Part shown: piece after piece, positions 1 to 6,325 of the stretch | How positions within the stretch are numbered: the stretch's first letter is position 1 | Layout of the letters: every line of letters begins with the position of its first letter | Assembly: GCA_021818645.1 (NCBI GenBank) | Contig: JAKATS010000200.1 | Span: 1 to 6,951, forward strand | Direction of reading: 5' to 3' | DNA length: 6,951 nt | Source of the DNA: Acidobacteriota bacterium | Lineage (GTDB): Bacteria; Acidobacteriota; Terriglobia; Terriglobales; SCQP01 | Program-made: the position numbers and the translations under genes | The notes under the pieces: model-generated | What the model was told of the DNA's origin: nothing | Databases searched by the model: none | Seen by the model: the letters and a program-made list of their open reading frames with translations, nothing else

Positions 1-397
1 ATTGCCAGCCGTTCAGGCCGGTCTGGCGGGCGAGCAGCCCCGCGGGGGCTCCGCTGGCGAGACAAGCGGAGCGGACCAAATACGCCTGCATCGAGGCTGA
101 ATCGAGGCCCCGCTCGAGCAGATGCCCAATTGCCTCGGGAAAATTGGCATAGAGCATCTCGGGGGTTTTGCCCTGATAAAAGCTGGCCATCAACTGAGTC
201 GAGGATTTGACCTCCATGCGGCGATAAATCCGGCGGATCATATCGCGCAAGGTGCTGGGCGCAAGCTCCAGGCGGGCGGCGATTTCCGCGCGGCTGCGCC
301 CTTCCACCAGCCACCAGGCGACTTTCGATAATTTGTCATCGCCCAGCTGCTGGCGCAGCCAGGCTTGTTTACGGCGCTGATAATGACCCTGCGGCAT
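1..397 (-). CDS. LuxR-type HTH transcriptional regulator, C-terminus cut by window edge
   Basis: An open frame on the minus strand reads without a stop to base 1, giving 132 visible residues from the ATG at 397. Residues about 23-71 match the LuxR/FixJ C-terminal helix-turn-helix: LSKVAWWLVEG, then RAEIAARLELAPSTLRD, then IYRRMEV and the closing SSTQLMAS. That spacing is characteristic of GerE/LuxR DNA-binding domains. Here the HTH is near the N-terminus and is followed by at least 60 residues (QGKTPEMLYANFPEAIGHLL onward) that I do not recognise. The start is uncertain. In-frame alternatives are GTG at 427 and ATG at 505, and none has a clear Shine-Dalgarno. The 505 start would lie 8 bases after the kinase stop and would make the 463-477 palindrome coding. 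By position it could control the polysaccharide genes; that is inference. I am sure of the HTH and unsure of the start and of the ligand or partner. Confidence 0.72.
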   Translation of the reverse strand, partial: MPQGHYQRRKQAWLRQQLGDDKLSKVAWWLVEGRSRAEIAARLELAPSTLRDMIRRIYRRMEVKSSTQLMASFYQGKTPEMLYANFPEAIGHLLERGLDSASMQAYLVRSACLASGAPAGLLARQTGLNGWQ

Positions 398-462
398 GCG
401 CGGGCGGGAAAGCGTGGATCGCGGCACCCATCCATCTTGCCCGGAATTTCGATAGAAACCTA

Positions 463-477
463 CCCCCCTCAGGGGGG
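463..477. promoter_or_regulatory. Perfect 15-bp palindrome, candidate operator
   Basis: On the minus strand the sequence is CCCCCCTGAGGGGGG, with two 7-base arms around a single central base. It lies between the kinase stop (514) and the likely starts of the LuxR-type regulator (36 bases before the GTG at 427, 66 before the ATG at 397). Symmetric sites of this size are typical of dimeric HTH regulators, so autoregulation by the adjacent regulator is a reasonable inference. As a hairpin it would have a 6-bp G:C stem with a 3-base loop, but no T-run follows on either strand, so it is not a classic intrinsic terminator. I cannot assign it to a known regulon. Confidence 0.45.
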
Positions 478-513
478 GCTCCTGAAATTCGCGCTTCGGT
501 CCCATGCCGGAGT

Positions 514-1590
514 TCAGGCCGCTGCGGGCTCGGGTAAAAATTCCCAGCGCAGGCCGCAGTTGGCATCAGCATCCAGATAGGGATCGTTGACCACCACGGC
601 GGCGCCGCCGGTTTCGAATTGAAATGACATTTCCTGCAATTTGCGATCGCGCATGTATTCGCGCAATTGCAGCTGCTGTTCCGGTTCGCAGTAGAGCAGC
701 AAAAAACCGCCGCCGCCGGCGCCGGTAATTTTCCCGCCTACGGCTCCCTGCCGGCGGGCACCGGCGTAAAGTTCATCAATCACGGCATTGCTGATTTGCA
801 GGCTGACTTGTTTTTTATAAAGCCAGGCCTGATGCAGCAGCTGACCAAAGCCGGTGAGATCAGCGGCGATCAGCGCCTGACGCATGGCGTCCGCCAACCC
901 CATGCCCTGACGCAACACCTGCCGCGAATGCGAATGCAAAGGCGCGCTATCACGCTCCTGCTGGTTGAGAATTTCCCAGGAGTTGTGCGCCTGCCCAGTG
1001 TCAAATAAAAGCAAACGGCTCTGCAAAGCTTCCAGCAGGTCATGAGCCAGCGGCAGGGGTGTGACCTTGACTTCACCGCCGGGGAAAAATTCGATGGTAT
1101 TGAGGCCGCCAAAAACCGCGGCATACTCATCCTGTTTGCCCACCGGTTTATGCAGTTCCTGGCGCGCCACAAAATAAGCCCGTTCGGCGATTTCATAGCG
1201 GGACCAGGGCAGATGCGCATAGGTCGCAATGGCCTTGAGCACGCCGACACAAACCGCGGCCGAAGAGCCCAGGCCGGTGCCGGGCGGAATTTCCGAAGCC
1301 AGAAAGAGATTGGCCGATAAAGGCTGTATCGCTTGCTTTAAGGCGGCCATGGGCAGCTGCAAATCATCATGGCCCGCATGCCCGTCGCGCAGCGGATGCC
1401 AGGCATGATTGCTGCGCAGATCCGCTGAAATCAGGTGAATGCGGCCGTCATCGCGCCGGGTCAAAATGGCATAGCAGTATTTGTTAATCGTGGTGCTCAG
1501 TACCGCGCCGCGTTCCTGATGGAAAAACGCCGGCAGATCGGTGCCGCCGCCGGCAAAACTGATGCGAACCGGGCTACGCACGATGAGCAT
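514..1590 (-). CDS. hddA: GHMP-family sugar kinase, probable D-glycero-D-manno-heptose 7-phosphate kinase
   Basis: This 358-residue cytoplasmic kinase probably phosphorylates D-glycero-D-manno-heptose 7-phosphate at C1 with ATP, the second step of GDP-D,D-heptose synthesis. All three GHMP motifs are present: the N-terminal RSPVRISFAGGGTDLP (residues 5-20), the ATP-binding PPGTGLGSSAA (102-112) and the C-terminal KITGAGGGGF (287-296). GKQDEYAA (151-158), with its acidic residue in the active site, is also there. The N-terminal FAGGGTDLP and overall length fit the HddA/FKP-kinase branch better than galactokinase or mevalonate kinase. L-fucose kinase-like or another sugar kinase remains possible. 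The ATG at 1590 overlaps the end of the upstream glycosylphosphotransferase by 17 bases, and GGAAAC lies about 6 bases before it, so translation is probably coupled. A SIS isomerase of the preceding heptose step is encoded at 4848-5477. The partner genes gmhB and hddC are not in the window. Confidence 0.82.
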   Translation of the reverse strand: MLIVRSPVRISFAGGGTDLPAFFHQERGAVLSTTINKYCYAILTRRDDGRIHLISADLRSNHAWHPLRDGHAGHDDLQLPMAALKQAIQPLSANLFLASEIPPGTGLGSSAAVCVGVLKAIATYAHLPWSRYEIAERAYFVARQELHKPVGKQDEYAAVFGGLNTIEFFPGGEVKVTPLPLAHDLLEALQSRLLLFDTGQAHNSWEILNQQERDSAPLHSHSRQVLRQGMGLADAMRQALIAADLTGFGQLLHQAWLYKKQVSLQISNAVIDELYAGARRQGAVGGKITGAGGGGFLLLYCEPEQQLQLREYMRDRKLQEMSFQFETGGAAVVVNDPYLDADANCGLRWEFLPEPAAA

Positions 1591-2956
1591 TGATGGTTTC
1601 CATGACGGGCGAAGTCTGCACCTGTCCGGCCTGGGCCGGCGGCGGGGTTGGACGCTGGAGCATCTGCCGGACTACATAGAGCAGGGTTTGCACCAGCAAA
1701 ATCAGATCCAACAAGGGCGACCAGCGCAATACATACTGCAAGTCAAAACGGGCTTTATCGAGAGATTCATCATGATCGCGCATGCCATGCACCTGGGCCA
1801 GGCCGGCGATGCCGGGCTTCACTAAAAGCCGGCGGGCCGTCCAATTGGAATAATGTTTGATTTTTTCCGGCGCTTCCGGACGCGGGCCGATCAGGCTCAT
1901 TTGCCCGCGCGCCACATTCCACAGCTGCGGCAATTCCCGCAAGCGGCCCCGTTCCCACCAGGTTTCATCATTGCCTTCGGGCGCCAGCCGCCACATGCGG
2001 AATAATTTGCCATGGATGCCGCAGCGCCATTCGGACTGCAGAAATGGCCTGCCCTGGCGGCGGCGGCGCAGCCATACCGGGAAAAGCAGCAAGACCGCCA
2101 GAGGCAGAAGCGGAATTAAAAAGAGCAGGTCAAAGGCGCGCTTGTACCAGCGGGAGGAAAGCCGCAACTGCGGCTCCTCAGTCACAATCATGGGCATGCC
2201 GCTGACTTCCAGCAGGCGGGTGCGGGTTACATAAAGTTCATAAAGATGGGGAACGATATGGACGCGCACGCCGAATTTCCGCGCTCGCTCGAGCACGGTA
2301 TGCCACTCCAGAGGCACGCTTTCAGGCAGCGAGGCGAAGATTTCATCTACCCGCTGGCGAGTAATGAAATCCAATAATTCCAGGGAATTGATGGGCCGGA
2401 GGGTGGTTGCGCCGGGCGGCGGGACCGCCGTCCGGACAGGACGAATCTGGCCCAGTAATTGATAAAGAGGATTGCCCCGCAGCCGGTCGCGCACCTCTTC
2501 AATCACCGCGTCTTCGCCCAGCAGCAATACCCGATGCAACAGCGAGGGCGGAGGCCAGTGGAGCAGCCATTGCCGGATACCGGCGCGCAAGACCAGTACC
2601 CCCAAAGTAAATAAAGTTAAAAAGTAAAAAAGCTCCAGCCGCGAGGAAATCAAATCATGAATGCCATAAAAAAGCGACAGCAATATTGCCGTCATCAGCA
2701 GGCAGGCAGTGATGATGCGGCTGGCAATGCTTTCGGATTCCCAGGTATCGCGCAGGCAATCCAGCCGCATAAAAATATAAAGACAAATCCAGATTACGGC
2801 CGAATCCTGAAATTGCTGTTGCAACTGCGACCAGTGCGGCGACTGGAGATTGCCCAGAGGGATCAGCGTGCGGGCATGAAAGGCCAGTTCACAGGCTAGC
2901 CAGGCCCACAGCAAATCGCCGGCCAGGATGAATAATCGAATCCAGCGGTATTGCAT
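1574..2956 (-). CDS. Polyprenyl glycosylphosphotransferase (WbaP/WcaJ-like) with degenerate catalytic domain
   Basis: A 460-residue membrane protein of the long phosphoglycosyl transferase type, whose members move a sugar phosphate from a UDP-sugar to undecaprenyl phosphate at the inner membrane to start a glycan repeat. Hydrophobic segments lie at about 5-27, 52-66, 80-100 and 108-127. A CoA-binding-like Rossmann region follows at about 141-235 (RVLLLGED; VDEIFASLP), and the C-terminal bacterial sugar transferase domain runs from about 268 to 432. That domain keeps YKRAFDL, a membrane hairpin (about 276-296), ELPQLWNVARGQMSLIGPRPE (341-361, read without its first residue) and VKPGIAGLAQV. 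However, the KFRTM position reads RLAPE, about 30 residues normally before DELPQ are absent, and the catalytic Asp is Arg340 (codon CGG at 1937-1939). The frame is unbroken on both sides, so this is not a frameshift. It may be inactive or have a changed role. It starts 17 bases after galE. Confidence 0.85.
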   Translation of the reverse strand: MQYRWIRLFILAGDLLWAWLACELAFHARTLIPLGNLQSPHWSQLQQQFQDSAVIWICLYIFMRLDCLRDTWESESIASRIITACLLMTAILLSLFYGIHDLISSRLELFYFLTLFTLGVLVLRAGIRQWLLHWPPPSLLHRVLLLGEDAVIEEVRDRLRGNPLYQLLGQIRPVRTAVPPPGATTLRPINSLELLDFITRQRVDEIFASLPESVPLEWHTVLERARKFGVRVHIVPHLYELYVTRTRLLEVSGMPMIVTEEPQLRLSSRWYKRAFDLLFLIPLLPLAVLLLFPVWLRRRRQGRPFLQSEWRCGIHGKLFRMWRLAPEGNDETWWERGRLRELPQLWNVARGQMSLIGPRPEAPEKIKHYSNWTARRLLVKPGIAGLAQVHGMRDHDESLDKARFDLQYVLRWSPLLDLILLVQTLLYVVRQMLQRPTPPPAQAGQVQTSPVMETINAHRA

Positions 2957-2973
2957 AACGATGAGTTCACCCT

Positions 2974-3966
2974 TCAGGCGGCAACGCCCGCCGGCCCGAA
3001 TCTGGCCGCGGAGAGCTTCCAGTGCCAGGCGTCGCGGATGATGGTTTCAAGCTCGGAATCCCGCGGCTGCCAGGAGAATGCCCGCATGAATTTGGCCGGA
3101 TCCGCGCATAACCGGGCGGGATCGCCCGGCCGGCGTGACCCGATGCGCACGGAAAAATTCCGGCCGCTGACCGACTGAACCGTGGAGCAAAGCTGCTGCA
3201 GGGAATACATTATGCCGCTGCCCAGATTGTAAATTTCACAGCCCGGCCGATCCTGAGCCCAGACCATGGCATGAGCCCGGGCGAGATCACGGACGTGAAT
3301 GAAGTCGCGCCAGCAATACCCATCGGGGGTGGGATAATCCCGGCCATACAAAGTAAAAGCGGGAATCTCGCCGGCGGCGGCGGACAGCAGAAGCGGGATC
3401 ACATGGGTTTCCGGCTGATGACGCTCCCCGTGTTCGGCCGTCGCGCCGGCGGCGCTGAAATAACGAAAAATCGTCACGTTCCAGCCGTAGGCCCGTGCAT
3501 ACCAGGCCAATACGCGTTCGAAAGCCAGTTTGGATTCACCATAAGCATTGAGTGGAGCAACCGGATGCGTTTCCGGCATGGGAAGGGTTTGCGGATCGCC
3601 ATAAACCGCGGCGGTAGATGAAAAGATGAAACGGCGCACACCCTGATGGCGCAAGGTTTCCAGAAATCTAATTCCCGCCGCCAGATTGCAATCGAAAAAA
3701 ACTCCCGGATTGACGATGGATTCGGGGATCAGGGCCTTGCCGGCGAAATGATACACGCCGTCAAAATTCCGGCGGGCACATAAGGCCGCAATCGCCGCAT
3801 GATCCTGCAGGCGCAACGGGGAGAAATCAGCTTCAGCGGGCACCGCATCGCGAAAACCCGTGGATAAATCGTCCAGGATAGTGACGCGATGGCCCTGGCG
3901 AATGAATTCCGCCGCGCAAATCGAGCCAATGTACCCCGCCCCGCCCGTGACCAGAATTCGGCTCAT
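2974..3966 (-). CDS. galE: UDP-glucose 4-epimerase
   Basis: A 330-residue cytoplasmic short-chain dehydrogenase/reductase that interconverts UDP-glucose and UDP-galactose (or their N-acetyl forms) using bound NAD. The N-terminal Rossmann motif GGAGYIGS is at residues 8-15. The catalytic Thr118 sits in FIFSSTAAVYG, and Tyr142 and Lys146 form YGESK. GalE signatures follow: RYFSAAGA (168-175, usually RYFNAAGA), YPTPDGYCWRDFIHVRDLA (211-229) and RRPGDPARLCADPAK (278-292). Length is normal for GalE. The gene starts 6 bases after the short sugar transferase stop and ends 17 bases before the long glycosylphosphotransferase, so it is within one operon. That setting suggests it supplies UDP-Gal or UDP-GalNAc for the polysaccharide rather than serving galactose catabolism. 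Epimerase identity is firm; whether it prefers Glc or GlcNAc substrates cannot be read reliably. Confidence 0.93.
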   Translation of the reverse strand: MSRILVTGGAGYIGSICAAEFIRQGHRVTILDDLSTGFRDAVPAEADFSPLRLQDHAAIAALCARRNFDGVYHFAGKALIPESIVNPGVFFDCNLAAGIRFLETLRHQGVRRFIFSSTAAVYGDPQTLPMPETHPVAPLNAYGESKLAFERVLAWYARAYGWNVTIFRYFSAAGATAEHGERHQPETHVIPLLLSAAAGEIPAFTLYGRDYPTPDGYCWRDFIHVRDLARAHAMVWAQDRPGCEIYNLGSGIMYSLQQLCSTVQSVSGRNFSVRIGSRRPGDPARLCADPAKFMRAFSWQPRDSELETIIRDAWHWKLSAARFGPAGVAA

Positions 3967-3972
3967 AGCCTT

Positions 3973-4650
3973 TTAATAAGCTCCCCAACCGCGCAGGATT
4001 CGTCCCGGCGTCAAGCACAGAATTTTCAGATCCAGCATCCATGACCAGAGGGCGATGTAGCGCGTTTCCATCGCCACACGCTCGGCATAATTGACCTGCT
4101 GGCGTCCGTAAACCTGCCAATATCCGGTCAGGCCGGGCCGGACTGTACGCAAAATCCGTGCCTGCGCACCAAAGCGCGAAAGCTCCGCCGGCGAAATCAT
4201 GCGCGGTCCCACCAGACTCATCTGGCCGCGGAATACATTCCAGAGTTGAGGCAATTCATCCAGGCTGTAATGACGCAGCCATCGCCCCAGGCGGGTGATG
4301 CGGGGATCGTTCACCAGTTTGAATTGCGATTGAAAAGCTGCCAGATGCTCCGGATGGGCCAGCAGCCAGGTGTCGGCATCCGGCCGCATGGTGCGGAATT
4401 TCAGCGCCGCGAATTCTCCGTTTCGCCCGATTACTTGCCGGTGATGCAGAATCGGACGTCCGTCCCAGCAGGCGATCAACAGGGCGATCAAGGCCAGCAA
4501 GGGCGATAGAAGCAGCAGGAGCAGGCCGGCTGCGAAAACGTCAAAAATTCGTTTTCCCGGCTGCCGTTTCCCCGCCGCGGGTGTTTCATTGAGCTCGCGG
4601 AATGCAGGTGCCGCAGATGGTTGAACCATGGAGGTGGAATGGATGCTCAC
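3973..4650 (-). CDS. Short sugar transferase (ExoY/PglC-type phosphoglycosyl transferase)
   Basis: A 225-residue monotopic phosphoglycosyl transferase, predicted to transfer a hexose phosphate from a UDP-sugar to undecaprenyl phosphate at the cytoplasmic face of the inner membrane. It begins with a polar leader of about 30 residues, then KRIFDVFAAG and a hydrophobic re-entrant segment (about 36-61). Core motifs follow: LKFRTMRPDAD (83-93), NDPRITRLGRWLR (114-126), the catalytic dyad Asp131-Glu132 in SLDELPQLWNV (129-139), and GQMSLVGPR (142-150). RPGLTGYWQVYGR (171-183) resembles the ExoY galactose-1-phosphate transferase branch. The frame starts with GTG at 4650. An in-frame ATG at 4629 (MVQPSAAP) is an alternative, and neither has a strong ribosome-binding site. 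It is the first gene of the second block, after a 197-base gap. Unlike the longer relative at 1574-2956, all catalytic residues are present. Confidence 0.9.
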   Translation of the reverse strand: MSIHSTSMVQPSAAPAFRELNETPAAGKRQPGKRIFDVFAAGLLLLLLSPLLALIALLIACWDGRPILHHRQVIGRNGEFAALKFRTMRPDADTWLLAHPEHLAAFQSQFKLVNDPRITRLGRWLRHYSLDELPQLWNVFRGQMSLVGPRMISPAELSRFGAQARILRTVRPGLTGYWQVYGRQQVNYAERVAMETRYIALWSWMLDLKILCLTPGRILRGWGAY

Positions 4651-4847
4651 TCAAATGATTTCTGCTCAGGCCGATTCAAGCCCTGATCACTCAGACTTGT
4701 GCAGCTTATGGATGGCCCATGAGGAAGCGCCTCATTGTTCCGGCAAGCTCACAGGTTTGTGCTTTTTTGAAGCAGGAATTGAGCCGTATGATGCCTGTTT
4801 TTATGGTGAATCCGGCAGCCAAAGCCACTATATGGCAAACGTCCCAC
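4651..4847. other. 197-base intergenic gap between two gene blocks
   Basis: This is the longest stretch without a supported gene. It is less GC-rich than the flanking genes and separates the coupled methyltransferase-deacetylase-isomerase block from the transferase-galE block. It is the natural place for a promoter or 5' untranslated region for the second block. I found no -35/-10 pair with good sequence and spacing on the minus strand and no sigma-54 type site. A 6-bp inverted repeat with a 5-base loop (ATGAGG/CCTCAT, 4719-4735) has no T-run after it on the minus strand. Reading frames crossing the gap on either strand look like chance. Confidence 0.5.
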
Positions 4848-5477
4848 TTATGCGGCGACTGGTGCAGCATCCCATAAATCCGTAACCGGTTCCGGCCGCG
4901 CCTCCGCCTGGATGGCGGCGCCCAGAGCCAGAAAAACGGAATGCGCTGCCATATTATGTAAATCCTCGATCTGTTGCATATGAAAAGTCCCGGTCGTCCA
5001 GCAGACATCACAAAGCGCTTTCATGTCGCCGCCCTCACCGCCGCTCAACCCCAGGGTTTGGCATTTCAGCTTGCGCCCGCTTCGCAAGGCTTGCAAAACA
5101 TTGGGCGAACGTCCACTGGCGCTGATCGCGAGAATCAGATCTCCCGGCCGGGCCAGACTGGCCAATTGCTCGGCAAAGACCCGGGTGAAATCACAATCAT
5201 TGCTCCAGGCCGTGAGTAATGGCGTGTTATCGGTCAGCGCCATTACGCGAAAAGGCTCGACTCCGCAGCTGCGCAGGCCTTTGCCCAAATCGCAGGCGAG
5301 ATGCGACGCGAGCGCGGCACTGCCGCCATTGCCGCAAATAAAGAGCATTTTCTGCTCCCGCCAGGCGGCCAGCAGACGTTCTGTCATGCGATGCAAGCCG
5401 CTAAAATCCAGGGTGGGCAATAAGGCGGATAAATTCTGAAAATATCCGCTGTGATTATACGATTTGCCGGTGGGCAT
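4848..5477 (-). CDS. SIS-domain phosphosugar isomerase, GmhA-like (sedoheptulose 7-phosphate isomerase)
   Basis: A 209-residue cytoplasmic single-SIS-domain protein, probably converting D-sedoheptulose 7-phosphate to D-glycero-D-manno-heptose 7-phosphate, the entry step of heptose synthesis. The phosphosugar-binding loop is FICGNGGSAALASHL (46-60) and the second SIS signature is AISASGRSPNVLQAL (117-131). Compared with E. coli GmhA, the metal-site ligands His61, Glu65, Gln172 and His180 align with His59, Asp63, Glu171 and His179. This is the ASHxAxDL/IEDxH pattern of a GmhA-related subfamily, so the exact substrate is less certain. I chose the ATG at 5477 because its TGATG overlaps the deacetylase stop and GGAAAA lies 4 bases before it. 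An in-frame ATG at 5609 would add 44 residues inside the upstream gene. The downstream HddA-type kinase at 514-1590 would use its product. Other SIS sugar isomerases are possible. Confidence 0.85.
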   Translation of the reverse strand: MPTGKSYNHSGYFQNLSALLPTLDFSGLHRMTERLLAAWREQKMLFICGNGGSAALASHLACDLGKGLRSCGVEPFRVMALTDNTPLLTAWSNDCDFTRVFAEQLASLARPGDLILAISASGRSPNVLQALRSGRKLKCQTLGLSGGEGGDMKALCDVCWTTGTFHMQQIEDLHNMAAHSVFLALGAAIQAEARPEPVTDLWDAAPVAA

Positions 5478-6325
5478 CACATTTTCCATATTCGAGGGCT
5501 CCATTGAAATTTGGCTCGTGAGCCGGCGCTCTCCCGGCGTATCCCGACACAGCGGCTGAAGTCGAGAGGGCGGGCATGCCAGCGCGGGCTGAGGGAAATC
5601 CGGGGCCATGCGTAGGTATCATCGTTTCCCCATAACACTCCGCCATGGCAGCTAAGACAGGAAGCATAGCCGGCGCGCCGAATTGCTTGCCGATCGGATT
5701 CCCGGCAATCCGCGGGAGAGCCAAAAGGATATGCAAAATCCAGGCTGGGCATTTGTAAATGCCAGCGCAGCATGGCCAGCGACTGTTCCAGTTCACGACG
5801 TAATTCATTTGGATTCAGCCGCGATAATCGTGGATGGCTCACCGTGTGCGAACCAATGGCAAACCCCGCCTGCTCGAGGCCTTGCGCCTGCTGCCAGTTC
5901 ATCATGCGCGGCGGGTGAGGCATGCGGTCCCAGCGCCAGTGTGGCTCGCGGCCCAGCGCTCCGGTCACGACAAAGAAGGTGGCCGGCAATTCCTGCTGCA
6001 GCAGGATGGGCGCGGCGACTTCGGCATTATCGGCATAACCGTCATCGAAGGTGATGGCCAGAAGCGGGCGTTCCGAACCGCCGCGCGCTCGGTCGGTCAT
6101 TCTGCGGCGCAGTTCGGCCAAGGCCATGACCTCGAAGACATCTTTCCAATAGCGGCACATTTCCCGAAAGGCATTCACCGGATAAGTCAATTCATCCCGC
6201 CAGGCGTTCGATACCCGGTGCAGTGCCACAATACAGGCCGCAGGTTCGCAATCAACCAATGAGCGGCGCACGGGTTGCATTGCAGGCGCGCGCGGTGCTC
6301 CCATCCGATCAGGCCCAGGATTCAT
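5477..6325 (-). CDS. NodB-type polysaccharide deacetylase family protein
   Basis: A 282-residue carbohydrate esterase family 4 protein that is expected to remove N- or O-acetyl groups from a sugar or glycan with a divalent metal. Motif 1 is TFDDGYADN (92-100, Asp94 catalytic base and Asp95 metal ligand), motif 2 is GSHTVSHPRL (158-167, His160 and His164 metal ligands), and motif 3 is DFAYPFGSP (196-204). The N-terminus (MNPGPDRMGAPRAP) has no hydrophobic signal or anchor, so a cytoplasmic site is inferred, acting on a lipid-linked or nucleotide-linked precursor. I chose the ATG at 6325 because it forms an ATGA overlap with the methyltransferase stop and has GGAAGG 5 bases upstream. The frame stays open to an ATG at 6505, but that lies within the upstream gene. 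The stop overlaps the isomerase start by one base. Confidence 0.88.
   Translation of the reverse strand: MNPGPDRMGAPRAPAMQPVRRSLVDCEPAACIVALHRVSNAWRDELTYPVNAFREMCRYWKDVFEVMALAELRRRMTDRARGGSERPLLAITFDDGYADNAEVAAPILLQQELPATFFVVTGALGREPHWRWDRMPHPPRMMNWQQAQGLEQAGFAIGSHTVSHPRLSRLNPNELRRELEQSLAMLRWHLQMPSLDFAYPFGSPADCRESDRQAIRRAGYASCLSCHGGVLWGNDDTYAWPRISLSPRWHARPLDFSRCVGIRRESAGSRAKFQWSPRIWKM

Noticed and set aside
463..477. Palindrome as an intrinsic terminator for the operon
   Set aside because: It is followed on the minus strand by TAGGTTTCTATCG, without a proper T-tract, and the 3-base loop with homopolymer arms fits a protein-binding site at least as well.
870..1250. 126-residue minus-strand frame inside the kinase gene
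   Set aside because: It is a shadow in another frame of a complete GHMP kinase with all motifs and shows no family features of its own.
1574..2956. Frameshift or sequencing error as the cause of the missing DELPQ Asp
   Set aside because: Motifs on both sides of the change are in the same frame with no stop, and a single-base substitution cannot turn the CGG codon into an Asp codon.
4719..4735. 6-bp inverted repeat (ATGAGG/CCTCAT) as a terminator
   Set aside because: The stem is short and only half G:C, and no T-run follows on the minus strand, so it is within what chance would give.
4628..4885. 85-residue plus-strand reading frame across the intergenic gap
   Set aside because: It overlaps the ends of two well-supported minus-strand genes, has no recognisable motif, no good ribosome-binding site, and opposes every other gene.
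5478..5609. Longer isomerase start at 5609 adding 44 residues
   Set aside because: The added residues read through the deacetylase gene in another frame and do not look like SIS-domain sequence. The ATG at 5477 has a better-placed ribosome-binding site and a TGATG junction.
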